Positions 1 to 11,310 of a DNA stretch of 64,000 bases are shown in pieces. A program made the translations under genes and the position numbers. Within the stretch, counting starts at the first letter, position 1. Every line of letters starts with the position of its first letter. Source of the stretch: Dastarcus helophoroides (lineage: Eukaryota > Arthropoda > Insecta > Coleoptera > Bothrideridae). The stretch lies in the NCBI GenBank assembly GCA_028583605.1, contig CM053331.1, forward strand, positions 41,113,283-41,177,282. Reading direction: 5' to 3'. The notes beneath the pieces are model-generated. The model saw only the letters and a list, made by a program, of their open reading frames with translations, was not told the origin of the DNA and searched no databases.

Positions 1-788
1 GATACGAATCGAGAATTTAAATTTCGAGAATAAACATGCAAATTAGCGGGTCGAATTAAAAGCAGAAGGAAATTACATATTTTATTTCGAGCGAGCGTAG
101 AAACTATAGATGTGCGTGTTCCTTAAAATATTCAATGTAATCATACGTACAGACACATGAAACGTTTCGTCTTTTTTGCACTCGCCGCCGTCGATTTCGT
201 TTGGACGAAGACGGGGCGACGGTCCGCGAGGGTGGGTGGCACCTAAGATCGCCAACCCGATGCATATATTTACTTTGTATTTCTAATAATATGATATGCA
301 TGTTTTAATATTGTTTTAGTAATTTTGAATTTACAGTTGTCGATGTTTTATGGGTTAATTACGAAGGCGGCGATTCCATTACGACCCGTCGACGACGAGC
401 GAAAATAAAAATAATAAATTGTGGAACGAAACTTGGGGAGTTTTTATATATTATAATAAAAGTTTGCCAGAGAGAGGGTAAATTAGAGGCGGCAGTGTTG
501 TTATTTAGAAACACCCCCACCCTCGCTTTCTCGGGGGTCGGAATGGCCCCTTGGGCTCCGGCTTTCATAAATATTACAATAAATTAAATATACGGCGAAA
601 GTTGTTAAAATCGCATAGGATCTTTAGGCCGCAGTTTATCCTTGGCGTTAACGTAAAAATCTTTTTAGGTAACACGCGAATTGCTCGTTTGTTAACGATG
701 AGATGTACCCGAAATATTCAGTTAACTCATTGACCATATTTCAGAAAAAATGTTCTTCAAATAGTTTACCTAGAAATTTTTTCCTGAA
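1..788. other. unique AT-rich intergenic sequence, no gene seen
   Basis: No open frame here shows a recognisable protein family, and frames on both strands are short and overlapping. The stretch around 180-250 is somewhat richer in CpG. I see no tRNA, no tandem repeat and no element end before about 790. Confidence 0.6.
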
Positions 789-1000
789 ATAGTATTGTTA
801 CGCGTTATCCAAACACAGTAACACTTTTATTTAACAAACCAAATTATTCGTGTGAGCGCAACAATTTAGGGTACAATGGCTGGCTTATATTGATATTTTA
901 CGCATACTAGAATATTCGATATCTCAAAATCTCGAATGCACAACTGCGTATCTCCCTAATTGCTTCTAAACCTTCGACAGAGATCTCAAACATATGAATA
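789..1000 (-). mobile_element. diverged LTR fragment, TGTTACGYGTTA type
   Basis: The segment opens with TGTTACGCGTTA, which matches the outer end of the LTRs at 38813 and 8339. It also shares a distal block (TACTAGAATATTC, then CTCCCTAATTGCTTC) with 38638-38810. No second end or target duplication was found, so it is called a partial copy from similarity alone. Confidence 0.4.
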
Positions 1001-1317
1001 ATTTTTCTGGTGACGTATCTCATTAATCGACTCTAGTAAACGAACATATGATTTCCAGGGACGGATTTAAGCTAGTCCATTGCACATGGACCCCCCACAA
1101 GAGTAGACAGTTGTCCTCCTTTGTATTTAATCGTCGACAAGAGGATACTCTAGATCTGCTGGCCTTTTTTTCTTCGATCACAAAAAATATTGCAACCATC
1201 ACTCTTTCTGCCAACATTTTAATAGGAGGCCCCACCAGTATGTTGCACTGGGCCCTAAACAAGGTGCTGCAAATATCGATGTCGAAATTCAAAATTTTTT
1301 CAACATTTCGAATTTAA
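1001..1317. other. unique sequence with overlapping short frames on both strands
   Basis: Two frames of 89 codons overlap almost completely on opposite strands (1023-1292 minus and 1048-1317 plus). Neither shows a domain I recognise. At most one could be real, and more likely neither is. Confidence 0.4.
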
Positions 1318-2230
1318 ACCTATTTTATTTCGTTTCTATTTTTAATTCGAAATCACGAGAAAAGTGTCTACATTTCAAAACTAAAAAGTCAACATTTTTC
1401 GAAAAAAATCTAAATTTTACGTCAATCAAAACTTTCAAAAAAAAAACAGAAATTGCTAATACAAATTTTTAAATTTTCGACTTCACACGGAGATTCAAAC
1501 AGTCCAACCTAAGCTAGAATATTTCAGTTCTTATCAAAATTATTTTATTTTAATTTTTTTTTAATTCGAAATGAAATTCGAAATTTCGAGAAATAAGTCG
1601 ACGTTTAAAGCTTTAATTTAAATTTTGCGAAAGAGAAGTCTTCATTTGCAAAAAAAAGCCTAAATTTCGTTTGAAATCGCAACTTTAGAAAAAATTGCAA
1701 ATTTTAATTCGAAACTTTAATAAAAAGTTAAAATTTCGACAAAGCTGAATTTATTGACAAAAGTTTTATTGAAAATTCAACTTTTTCTAGAAATTTTACA
1801 GTTTTGGGCTAAATTAATATAAAATTCCAAGTTTTACGTAGACACGTTTCGACTTTTTTCAATTTTTTTCTTCTGAATTATCAATTTTGTTATCCAAAGA
1901 TTTCAAACTAACACACGAAAAAAAAAAGTTGGGCAGTTATGGGGACTGCCGACAGAAGTGAAAACTTAAAACTATGATATAACAAATTTAAGATATTTTA
2001 AAAAAAAATCTTTTTCTAAACTTTTAGCGGTTTGTCTCAGTTGAGACGAAGTGCGACTAACATCCACTTCCCCCCCCCCCCCTCCCCCATACTCCTCAAA
2101 TTCTCTTTTTTATATATTTTCATCCCCCTCTCCCCAATATTTCTTTTTAATATACTTTCATGGAGCCCCGACTTCTTACCCCTCCTCCTCTCGCCATTTT
2201 CTCTTTTATGTATTGTCATCGAAATTTAAA
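1318..2230. repeat. degenerate AT-rich sequence with AAATTTCGA-like words
   Basis: Words such as AAATTCGAAATTTCGAG recur irregularly, resembling a decayed form of the 19-bp satellite that starts downstream. A C-run lies at about 2070-2083, and poly-pyrimidine sequence runs to 2220. There is no coding signal. Confidence 0.4.
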
Positions 2231-5200
2231 AAAAAAGAAATAAACATTTTTGAAGAAAGTTCGAATAATTTAAATTTTTTTCTCCTAAAATATCGATTTT
2301 TTTTATCCAAAGATGGCGATTTTATTAAAAAAAAAATCGCAATTTTCATAAAACATCGCTATTAGAAAAAAATTCGCGATGTCCAAATAAATTCAAGATT
2401 TTCGAAGGAAATCGCGATTTTCATAAAGATTTTCAAAAAATAAAGCGAGATTTTTAACAAAATGCTCCATTTTCAAAAAAATTCCTAATTCTAAAAATAT
2501 CGCGATTTCCAATAAAATTCACGATTTCCATAAAACATCGCAATTTTCATAAAACAGCAATTTTCATAAAACAGCAATTTTCATAAAACGGCAAATTTCA
2601 TAAAACATCGCAATTTTCATAAAAAATCGTGATTTTCAACAAAACACGCGACTTTTAACAAAACACGATTTTTATAAAACATTGCAATTTTCGATAAAAA
2701 ACGCATTTAAAATTCGCATTTTCAAAAAAATTCGCGATTTTCAATAAAATGCACGATTTTCGAGAAAAATCGCCATTTTCACCATAAGTCGCAACTTTCA
2801 AAAAAATTTGCGATTTTCACAGAAATTCGATATTTCCAAATAAATTCCAATTTTTCAGAAAATTCGCGATTTTCATAAAAAATTTCAAAAAAAAATGCGA
2901 GATTTTTAACAAAATGTGCGATTTTCAAAAAAAATGGCAATTTCAAAAAAATCGCTCTTAGAAAAAAATTCGCGATTTCCAAAAATTTACGATTTTAAAA
3001 AAAAAAACGCGATTTTCATAAGGACTTTCGAGAAATGCGAGATTTTTAACAAAATGCGCGATTTTCAAAAAAATTCGTAATTCAAAAAAAATTCGCGATT
3101 TAAAATAAAATTCACAACTTTCATAAAAAAATCAAGATTTTCATTTAAAAAAACACGATTTTCATTAAAAAAAAATCACGATTTTCATAAAAAAAATCAC
3201 GATTTTCATAAAAAAATCAGAATTTTCATAAAAAATCGCGATTTTCATTTAAAAAAACGCGATTTTTATTTAAAAAAATGGTAGTTTTTTAAAAATAATG
3301 CTAGATTTTTATCAATACACGCGACGCGGCTCTCAAAGATTTCGCAATTTCCAAATAAATTCACGATTTTCAAAGAAAATGGCGATTTTCATAAAGATTT
3401 TCAAAAAATAATGCGAGATTTTTAACAAAATGCGCGGTTTTCAAAAAAATTTGTAATTCAAAAAAAAAATCACGATTTTAAAAAAAATTCACGACTTTCA
3501 TAAAAAAATCACGATTTTCATTATAAAAAATCACGATTTTCATAAAAAATCGCGATTTTCATTTAAAAAAACGCAATTTTCATTTTAAAAAATGGCGATT
3601 TTTAAAAATAATGCGAGCTTTTTATCAATACACGCGACGCGACTTTCAAACATTTCGCGATTTCCAAAAAAATTCACGATTTTCATAAAGATTTTTGAAA
3701 AATGCGAGATTTTTAACAAAATGCGAGATTTTTAACAAAATGCGCGATTTTTAAAAACAGTCGTAATTTAAAAAAAATTCGCGATTTTAAAAAAATTCAT
3801 GACTTTCATAAAAAAATCACGATATTCATAAAAAATTACGATTTTCATATAAAATCGCGATTTTCATTTAAAAAAACGCAATTTTTATTTTAAAAAAAAT
3901 GGTGATTTTTAAAAATAAGGCGAGATTTGTATCAATACACGCGACGCGGCTCTCAAAGATTTCGCGATTTCCAAAAAAATTCATGATTTTCAAAGAAAAT
4001 GGCCATTTTCATAAAGATTTTCAAAAAATAATGCGAGATTTTTAACAAAATGCGCAATTTTCAAAAAAAATGTTAATGCAAAAAAATTCACGATTTTCAT
4101 TAAAAAAAATGGCGATTTTTATTAAAAAAATGGCGATTTTCAAAAATAATGCGAGATTTTTATCAATACACGCGATTCTCAAAAATTTCGCCATTTTCAA
4201 CAAAAATTCGCGATTTTCAAGAAATTCGCAATTTTCGAAAAAATCAGCATTTTTATTTAATAGAGATTTTAAAAAAAAATGCGAGATTTTCAACATTTGC
4301 GATTCTCAAAAAATTTGTAATTTTCAAATAAATTCGCGATTTCCTACGAAATTCGATGTTTCCATAAAAATTCGCAATTATCAAAAAAATTCGGTATTTT
4401 CAATAAAAAAAAATCTCGATTTTCAACAAAATGCGCGATTTTACACAAAAAATATTCGCAATTTTCAAAAATTATCTCGATTAAAAAAAAAAAATTTCCA
4501 ATTTTCAAAAAATTCAATGTTTAAAGAAAATTGCAATTTTCGATAAAATGCGTAATTTTCAAGAAAATTTGCGATTTTCAAAAATATTCGCGATTCTCAA
4601 AAGAATTCGCGCTTTTCAAAAAAATTAGCAATTTTCAGAAAAATTTGCGATTTTCAAAAAAATTCGCGAATTTGATAAAAAAATTATGATTTTCAACAAA
4701 ATGTGAGATTTTCAAAAAAAATGTACGATTTTCAACAAAAATATTCCTGATTTTCAAAAAAAAGTCATGATTTTCTAAAAAAATCGATATTTCCAAATAA
4801 ATTAGCAAATTTCTACAAAATCGCGATTTTCAAGGAAATACGAGATTTTTAACAAAATTCGCGATTTTATTAAAAAAAATCGCGATTTTTACAAAAGAAT
4901 TTGCCATTTTCAAAGAAATTTGTGATTTTTAAAAAAATTCGTCATTTTCAAAATAAAAATTCGCCATTTTCCAGAAAATTCGCGATTTTCATGAAGAACA
5001 TTCGCGATTTTCATCAAGAAAATTCGCGATTTTTATCAAGAAAATTCGCGATTATCATCAAGAAAATTCGCGATTTTCATTAAAAAATTTGGATTTGCAA
5101 CAAAATACTAGATTTTCAACAAAATGCGCGATTTTCAAAAAAATTTACTATTTTCTAAAAAATTCTCTATTTTCAAAATAGTTCACAATTTTCAAAAAAA

Positions 5201-5560
5201 AAAAATTGCAATTTTCTAGAAAATGCGAGATTTTCGACAAAATTCGTGGTTTTCAAAAAAATTCGCGACTTTCAAACAAATTCGCGATTTTCAAACAAAT
5301 TCGCGCTTTTGAAACAAATTCATCATTTAAAAAAAATTCGCCATTTTTAAAATAATTCGTGGTTTTTAAGAAAATTCGCGATTTTCGAACAAATTCGTCA
5401 TCTAAGAAAATTCGCCATTTTTAAAATAATTCGTGGTTTTTAAGAAAATTCGCGATTTTGAAAAAAATTCGCAACATTCAAAAAAATGCGAGATTTTCAA
5501 CAAAATGCGCGATTTTATGAAAAAATTCGCAATTTTTAAAACAATTCGCAATTTTTAAAA
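2231..5560 (+). repeat. 19-22 bp satellite array, form 1 (A-rich strand on plus)
   Basis: Degenerate tandem units of about 19-22 bp follow the consensus ATTCGCGATTTTCAAAAAA. The core TTCGCGATTTTC is best preserved at 4980-5090 and 5230-5300. A marker ATCAATACACGCGA recurs at 3311, 3624, 3931 and 4162, giving a higher-order period near 310 bp that shortens to 231 bp. The open frames here (for example 4070-4546) only reflect the repeat. The opposite orientation of the same repeat is found at 11945-13330. Confidence 0.85.
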
Positions 5561-5567
5561 TTATTAG

Positions 5568-5790
5568 CTAAAATTGAAACACAGAACTTGTCCCCTGAAA
5601 CCAAGAAAGATTAAAAAACACAAAAAAGGTTGCTCTAACGCGTTTCGACAGTTTCTCTCTGAAGATGACAGCTTGGCTGTCGAAACGCGTTAGAGCAACC
5701 TTTGTTGTGTTTTTTAATCTTTCTTGGTTTCAGGGGACAAGTTCTGCGTTTCAATTTTTGAAGATAACCAAGGACCAATCCGTTCCATCA
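5568..5790 (+). mobile_element. palindromic (long-TIR) element with hammerhead-like centre, copy 1
   Basis: The left arm (CAGAACTTGTCCCCTGAAACC, AAGAAAGATTAAAAAACAC, GGTTGCTCTAACGCG) is repeated as its reverse complement on the right, ending with CAAGGACCAATCCGTTCCATC. This gives inverted arms of about 90-110 bp around a short loop. The outer GGAACGGACTGGTCCTTGG arm seen on the left of other copies is missing here. The structure could be a MITE with long terminal inverted repeats or a Penelope-like or retrozyme-type remnant. No protein is encoded. Confidence 0.75.
5651..5699 (+). ncRNA. hammerhead-ribozyme-like motif, best copy
   Basis: Read 5' to 3', stem I strand GTTTCTCT (5651-5658) is followed by core CTGAAGA (5659-5665), matching CUGANGA. 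An extra T (5666) precedes stem II GACAGC-TTG-GCTGTC (5667-5681), then GAAA (5682-5685). A two-pair stem III (AC/GT) closes on GC and ends at the NUH-type triplet GTT (5689-5691). The following AGAGCAAC (5692-5699) pairs with the stem I strand at 7 of 8 positions. Hammerheads with minimal stem III are known in Penelope-like elements and retrozymes and tend to act as dimers. The T before stem II deviates from the canonical core, so activity is uncertain. Confidence 0.55.
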
Positions 5791-6105
5791 AAATTATTAC
5801 CGATTTTCAAAAATAAAACATTTTTAAGTCGAAAGTTTGAAAAACTAATAAAGTCGACATTTGGAAAAAAAAAAGTCCAAGTTTTATATTTCCACTTTTT
5901 TTTAACTCATATAAGGTCAGAATTAATAATTTGCATAGAAATAAATCCCAATTAATTAATTACGTGAAAAAAAACTGAATTTCGTTATTTTAAACACACA
6001 ATTGATAGAATGTTGACCACAAGCGATGTAAGTTCCAAATAAAATTGATGAATTCTAACAAAAATAATTCAGAATTATTTAAAATTACATAATTAAATAA
6101 GGTAT

Positions 6106-6463
6106 TGTTACGGGCTTATCGGTTCGAAATGATTATTAAACACTTGCTGAATAATACCCACTTTATTTTCAAACTAAACTCGGAACACTACAACTGAATA
6201 ATTAACTCGCTTATTGACTTTTAACTGCTAACTCACTAATTACACTGACTGACTCTAAGTAACTAACTCGAGAGAAAGGCGACCGCCTTATATAGTTTTG
6301 GCTCCCAGGTTCTAGAAAAATCGCGCAAATAAGGCTTATCGTTTGCCGAAATTTCTGGAACGTTTATCTGCCGTTTGCTTCGTTATCGCGGCCGCTTTCC
6401 CTTATCAGATCTTTCTAGAACATTTACTTACATACTAAATTCTATAATTTACATTTCGCTACA
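6106..6463 (-). mobile_element. solo LTR with 4-bp target duplication GTAT
   Basis: Transcription orientation is minus. The plus strand begins TGTTACGGGCTTATCGG and ends in CGCTACA, and GTAT lies on both sides (6102-6105, 6464-6467). On the minus strand the U3 has a TTCTAGAA pair (6413-6420), a perfect GAA/TTC/GAA triplet (6348-6360), TTCTAGAA (6310-6317) and TATATAAGG (6287-6295), with the poly(A) signal at 6172-6177. No internal region, primer-binding site or coding sequence adjoins it, so it is a solo LTR. Its TG/CA-type ends and 4-bp duplication fit Ty3/gypsy-like elements (inference). Confidence 0.85.
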
Positions 6464-7712
6464 GTATTTTTTATTTTGCACATTTTTATTGTGAATTTTT
6501 TACCTAAAATCTGGCTCTAATGAAATAGGTATTTATCGTTTGACGAAATTTCTGGAACGCTTATCTGCCGTTTGCTTCGTTATCGCGGCCGCTTTCCCCT
6601 GATCAGATCTTTCTAGAAAATTTTCTTACGTACTAAATTCTATAATTTACATTTGGTTACAGTATTTTTCATTTTGCACATTTTTATTGTGAATTTTTTA
6701 CCCAATATCTAGCTCTGATGAAATACGTATTTATCATTAAATATTTTCTGAATGAAGCAAATTTTGAATGATGAAACATTTTTAAATTGTTGATATCCAT
6801 GAAATTAAAGTCGGACATACTTTCTGCCTACAGATAGACATGTCAATATTACAGAAAAAATAAAACTGTGAGGGGTGGGACGGAGGGCAATTTTCAAACG
6901 GGAAGAGATAACATGGTCAAGTGGGGTATCATGTTAAAGCGGTTTATTCGAACGATCTATTTCTGATTTTTCCTGAATTTTAACTTGTAACGTTTACGGG
7001 TTACGATAAAAAATGTCCACAAATTTCCTCCTCGGAAAAGTACGTGGATCGAAAAATTAAAAATTATGTCAAAATAGATTTAAAAAAAATGGCCACGTAA
7101 TTAAACAAATAGTGATGCCAAAATGCCAACGCAATCGCCCCTTGGGACATTCCATAAAAGATTGCCAATCCTTAATTGAAGATTTTTTTGGTGGAACGGG
7201 CTGGCCCTTAGTTGTCTTCAAAAATTGAAATACAAATCTTCTTCCCTGAAACCAAGAAAGATTAAAAAATACAACAAAGAGTTGAGTATTTCTCTGAAGA
7301 TGATAGCTTGGCTAGCGAAACGCGTTAAAGTAATCTTTGTTGTTTTTTAATTTTTCTTGGTTTTATGGGACAATTTGTATTTCAATCCTTGATAGAAGGT
7401 TACTTAAAATCTAGAATCTTGGAAGGAGTACTAGTGAAGAAAAAGCCAATAAAACATGAATGGAAATAACTAGTATCTGGAAATAACACTACTTCGCAAA
7501 GGAGATACAGAGAAAATCTATGCCCAGATGCTTTCAACACTTCAATGTCGGTTATTTCGAGATCGCCCTTCAGGTAATTTTAAAGAAGCGCAAATCGTTA
7601 TAGACTGGACGTTTTGTCATGTAAATTTACCCCTAATTGCATGCCAGATAAAAATCGCGCTTAATAGGACCGTAAATGATGTTCTTGTCATCTTTTGCTC
7701 AAAATTTAATCG
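6464..7712. repeat. left arm of a large inverted repeat
   Basis: This arm matches the reverse complement of 10657-11508, for example GGTCAAGTGGGGTATCATG near 6915 against CATGACACCTCACTTGACC near 11046. It begins with a 198-bp tandem duplication (6464-6661) joining LTR sequence to flank. Relative to the right arm it carries an extra segment of about 0.4 kb (about 7120-7535) containing a palindromic element. It has no coding content. Confidence 0.8.
7190..7397 (+). mobile_element. palindromic element with hammerhead-like centre, copy 2
   Basis: The outer end GGTGGAACGGGCTGGCCCTTA is followed by the left arm, the centre CTGAAGA (7294-7300), stem II GATAGC-TTG-GCTAGC (7302-7316), GAAA (7317-7320), and the right arm up to ATTTCAATCC. 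Stem II has a mismatch and stem I is weak (TCT opposite AAA), so this copy is decayed. It lies in the insertion that distinguishes the left inverted arm from the right. Confidence 0.65.
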
Positions 7713-8141
7713 CAGCCGTAAACAACGAGTAATTTACGACGGTACGTAATAAAGTAAATTATCTTAATATGGAATTGAAAAGTGGCGACCATGTGTACAC
7801 GTCCAAGATGAAACATGGGCGCTACGTCGAACTTCTTCCTGTGCGCTGTTTTAATTTAACCGCTCGGAAGTTCCACATTTTGTCCTGAAAAATATCCTTC
7901 GGAGGGCTTTCAACTTGATCGACTGAAAACCATAAGTCAAACCATTTATTTATAAGGATAACGTATTTGGTATCAGATCCACGTGATTTTAGGTATTTTT
8001 GAATATCTACCGTGGACCTACTACTTGGACACTTTTAATTATGAAGTGGAGAACTTTTTTTTGGAGAGCTCTGTCTGAAAATGTCGTAATTTTAGTGAGT
8101 TCCACACAGTGAGGACTTCTGACTACTGAGACTTTTTTTTC
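7713..8141. other. spacer of the inverted repeat, proximal part, nothing recognised
   Basis: This is unique sequence between the left inverted arm and the retrotransposon fragment. No frame of note, tRNA or repeat was seen. Confidence 0.5.
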
Positions 8142-8310
8142 TATAGAATTTCCAAGCTATGGAACTCGTTACCAAAAAGGAATTTCCCCAAAAGTTGCAA
8201 CCTATCCTTGTTTGAGAAGACGGTTCATCGCCATCTATCCTTGTTTCTGCATCCTACTCGCAGTGCTTTGAATGGAGTTACCCTTTGCGAGTGGATTAAA
8301 CTAAAAAAAA
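8142..8310 (+). pseudogene. C-terminal fragment of a non-LTR retrotransposon RT ORF
   Basis: One frame reads YRISKLWNSLPKRNF, then CNLSLFEKTVHRHL and further residues to about LCEWIKLK. The KLWNSLP...SLxxFxxxxxxHL pattern is typical of the end of LINE-type reverse-transcriptase polyproteins, after the RT domain. No RT catalytic motif is present upstream in any frame, so this is a 5'-truncated fossil. An A-run follows at about 8311, and the LTR at 8339 interrupts what comes after. A short related fragment lies on the minus strand at 33310-33366. Confidence 0.6.
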
Positions 8311-8338
8311 AACTTCAAACTGATATTTGCAATAATAC

Positions 8339-8741
8339 TCTTGCGCGTTATCGGTTCGAAAATTCGAACTTCGTGAATTGTAACCACTTTATTTCCAAAC
8401 TGATTTCGGAACACTACAGTTACAATTCACTTAACTGACCAACTGACTAATTAATTGACTAATAAACTGACTAATTATCTGACTAACCAACTGACTAATT
8501 AACTGACTAACTAACTAACTGACTGTTCAATTAACTGACCGAGGGAAAGACGACCGTGTATTTATAGGTACCGTTCCGGTTTCTAGAACGGACGTACAGA
8601 TAAGACTTATCGCTCACGGAAACACGGAAACGTCTGGTGCGCTTATCTGGCGTATGATTCATTATCGCGGCCACTTCCCATTATCAAATTTTTCTAGAGA
8701 ATTCCTTACTAATATAAATATTAGAACTACCTTTTGTTACA
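8339..8741 (-). mobile_element. diverged solo LTR with target duplication ATAC
   Basis: The plus strand begins TCTTGCGCGTTATCGG, with the first TG mutated to TC, and ends TTGTTACA. ATAC flanks both sides (8335-8338, 8742-8745). On the minus strand TATAAATA lies at about 8559-8566 and the poly(A) signal within CCACTTTATTTCC. The R-like region is an expanded TGACTAAT-type repeat (about 8430-8530). It belongs to a related but distinct subfamily: the trimeric heat-shock element of the main family is lost, and only TTCTAGAA near TATA remains clear. Confidence 0.75.
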
Positions 8742-10656
8742 ATACTATTTTTTTTGGAAGTCATAGAAATTCACAAATATTTACAATCGAGACAATTTTC
8801 ACTTACGAACGAGCAGTTAGATCTTCCAGACACACCCCTTTGGCTGAAAATTCGGATTAAACGGAATATTTGTAGGAGTCTGTGACCCATGGAGCTCGTT
8901 AGGCTAAACAGGCTACCGGAAGAACCGCCGACGATGCTGAAAAGCGAAACTAGGTCCAATCATAGCAAATATTTATAGAAACATTGTGGAATTTTTATAT
9001 ATCTTGTTATATTTTCGTTAATAGAGTTAATTAGTTACAATGATCGACGAAGGAAAAAAAAAACGAAATTTTGAGAATTTATTTTAAGAGTAAATGGACT
9101 CGGGCGTTCATCTTCCATCTTTAGTCGAATCGTTCGCGATTGCTTGATTGGAAATGGAATGGTGAACAGCGGGGCTCGAGTTACCGGTTTAAATTGATTC
9201 CTGAATACCTGGAAGAGGTGTGAGTGGTAAAGTGTATCGAGTGTTTGATTCTTGGTGGCTTTTAATGGTCGCGGTAACACAAGAAGTTAATAATCATTCT
9301 TCACATTACTGGCTTGTTTATCTTGATATAAACAATCTTTTTAAGGGCTTTTCCAATAGGTGCCCCGCTAACACGTGTGCTAAAGGCGCAAATACTTATT
9401 ATAGATTTATTATAGCAGAACACCATAAAACTGGCTAAGTATATATTATGTTCCTTGGTAAATAAGAAAAGGGAATAAAGATTAAATAGTATAATGGTTT
9501 AATTCATCGAAATATTCGCATATGATCACGTATTGTGCGTCATATTCGGCCTCTCGGGCCGTTGAAATATTTTATTATTAGAAAATGATGTTTGAAATAA
9601 ATTTTATTATATACCGATAAGTTGAAAATAGAAGAAGTAATACCAGCACCTGGATCGTAAAACAAAAATGTTGTTTATGCGATAGGCGCGCTCGATATTA
9701 TAAAATATGGTTAATAAAATCTTTTATTTTCAGGAAATCGACGTTTACGTTACATACCCAAATATAAACGGTGGGGGGTTGGGTAAAAAGTGTTTGAGCA
9801 TTAACGAATTGTAGAGAGTCCGTACATTAATAGTTAACCATCGGAATCAAACTCGGCAATAAGACAACGCGGGCAATCCTTACTCAAGAAGGAGGATCAT
9901 AAATATTTCCCTGTGCATTGTAAATAACCCTAAACGCGCAGACTACAAACTTATGAATTATTTTGCTTCATTTATGCAATATTAAAGGTGCAATTTGAAT
10001 AGAACTCTCTCTTCTATGCCAATCCGTTCGGTAAATAATTCAATTGTTTGAGAATGGCCTGAGAAATGGTGCCTTGGATGTATTGTTCAATATTAACATT
10101 GCTATTTAAAGTACATTCTAAAGACTCTAATTTCATATCCCCTACTTCTTCGCTTCTTATTTAATTAATCTGCAACATCGACCGAAATAGTTTCCCACCT
10201 ACTCCTTTAATAGCGTCGTCACTTGATTCCTTCCATCGCGCTGGCAACACAAACTAGAATTCTTCAAAGTTTTCAAACTGTAAACAAAGTTTTATTTATT
10301 TATTTTGAAATTGTAAAGACCTCATCTCATCAATGGATATAAACGTGAATGATTGCCCCACGTTTCATCGACCAATGATATAAGTTATAATTGCAATCAC
10401 AGCTGACTAGGTCAAAAAAATCTGCAGCAAAATCGTTATACCGCAGTAGCTAGTATCGGCTGGTTCTATCCCACCTCAGTTGACCAAGAAAAGTAGAATT
10501 GGTTGCACCTACGCAGCTAGAGAGATTTTCATGCGAAGTGGGGCCAAAACCAGCGTCTGCTAATTACTTACGCGATCACGATAACCGCAGATCCAAGTCA
10601 CTTCTATTTGAAAATTGCGAATTTTTTGGGCACCCCCAAAAATGCCTTATACGTAC
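8742..10656. other. spacer of the inverted repeat, nothing recognised
   Basis: About 1.9 kb of unique AT-rich sequence. The short frames at 8654-8860, 8771-8959, 9035-9280 and 9220-9438 overlap one another on both strands and show no family motif. I see no tandem array or element ends. Confidence 0.5.
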
Positions 10657-11310
10657 GGGTGCAATTAAATTTTGAGCAAAAGTCAATAAGAACATCATTT
10701 GTGGCCTTATAAACGCGATTTTTATCTGGCATACAATTATGGGTAAATTAACGTGACAAAACGTCCAGTCTATAACGCTTCTTAAAAATTATCTGAAGGG
10801 CGATCTCGAAATAAGGGGCATCGAAGTGTGGCATCACTACCTATTAAACTATGGGGCTATTTAAAAAAAAACTCATTTTTCACATAATACCACATAATTT
10901 CTCATAGAAGCATTACTTTTAACTTTTCGATCCACCTACTTTTCTGAGGAGGGAATTTTTGCACATTTTTTATCGTAACTCGTAAACGTTACAGGCTAAA
11001 ATTCAAGAAAAGTCGAAATTAGATCGTACGAATAAAGCGCTTTAACATGACACCTCACTTGACCATGCTACCTCTTCCCGTTTGGAAGTTGACCCCCGGC
11101 CCACCCCTCACAGTTTTATTTTTTCTATAATTACATATCTATCTATAGGCAGAGAATATTTCCGAATTTAATTTCATGGATTTCAACAATTTAAAAATGT
11201 TTCATCATTCAAAATTTCCTTCAGAAAATATTTAATGATAAATACGTATTTCATCAGAGCTAGATATTGGGTAAAAAATTCACAATAAAAATGTGCAAAA
11301 TGAAAAATAC
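10657..11310. repeat. right arm of the large inverted repeat
   Basis: This is the reverse complement of parts of 6464-7712, sharing the segments around GGGCGATCTCGAAATAAG, TGGCATCACTA and the poly-A/T-rich flank up to AAATAC before the LTR. It lacks the 0.4-kb insertion of the left arm. The inner end is near 10657, where similarity to 7712 stops. Confidence 0.8.

Noticed and set aside
1023..1317. Pair of 89-codon frames on opposite strands as a small gene
   Set aside because: Mirror-image frames with no family motif, and no supporting promoter or splice signals.
3300..4200. Regularly spaced repeats as a CRISPR array
   Set aside because: Units are degenerate, spacers are themselves copies of the same repeat, and the context is eukaryotic satellite DNA.
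5665..5955. Recurrent short ORF beginning M-A/T-AWLSKRVRATFVVF in several places
   Set aside because: It is the translation of the conserved palindromic element (CGAAACGCGTTAGAGCAACC). The frame runs into unrelated flank and is truncated differently in each copy.
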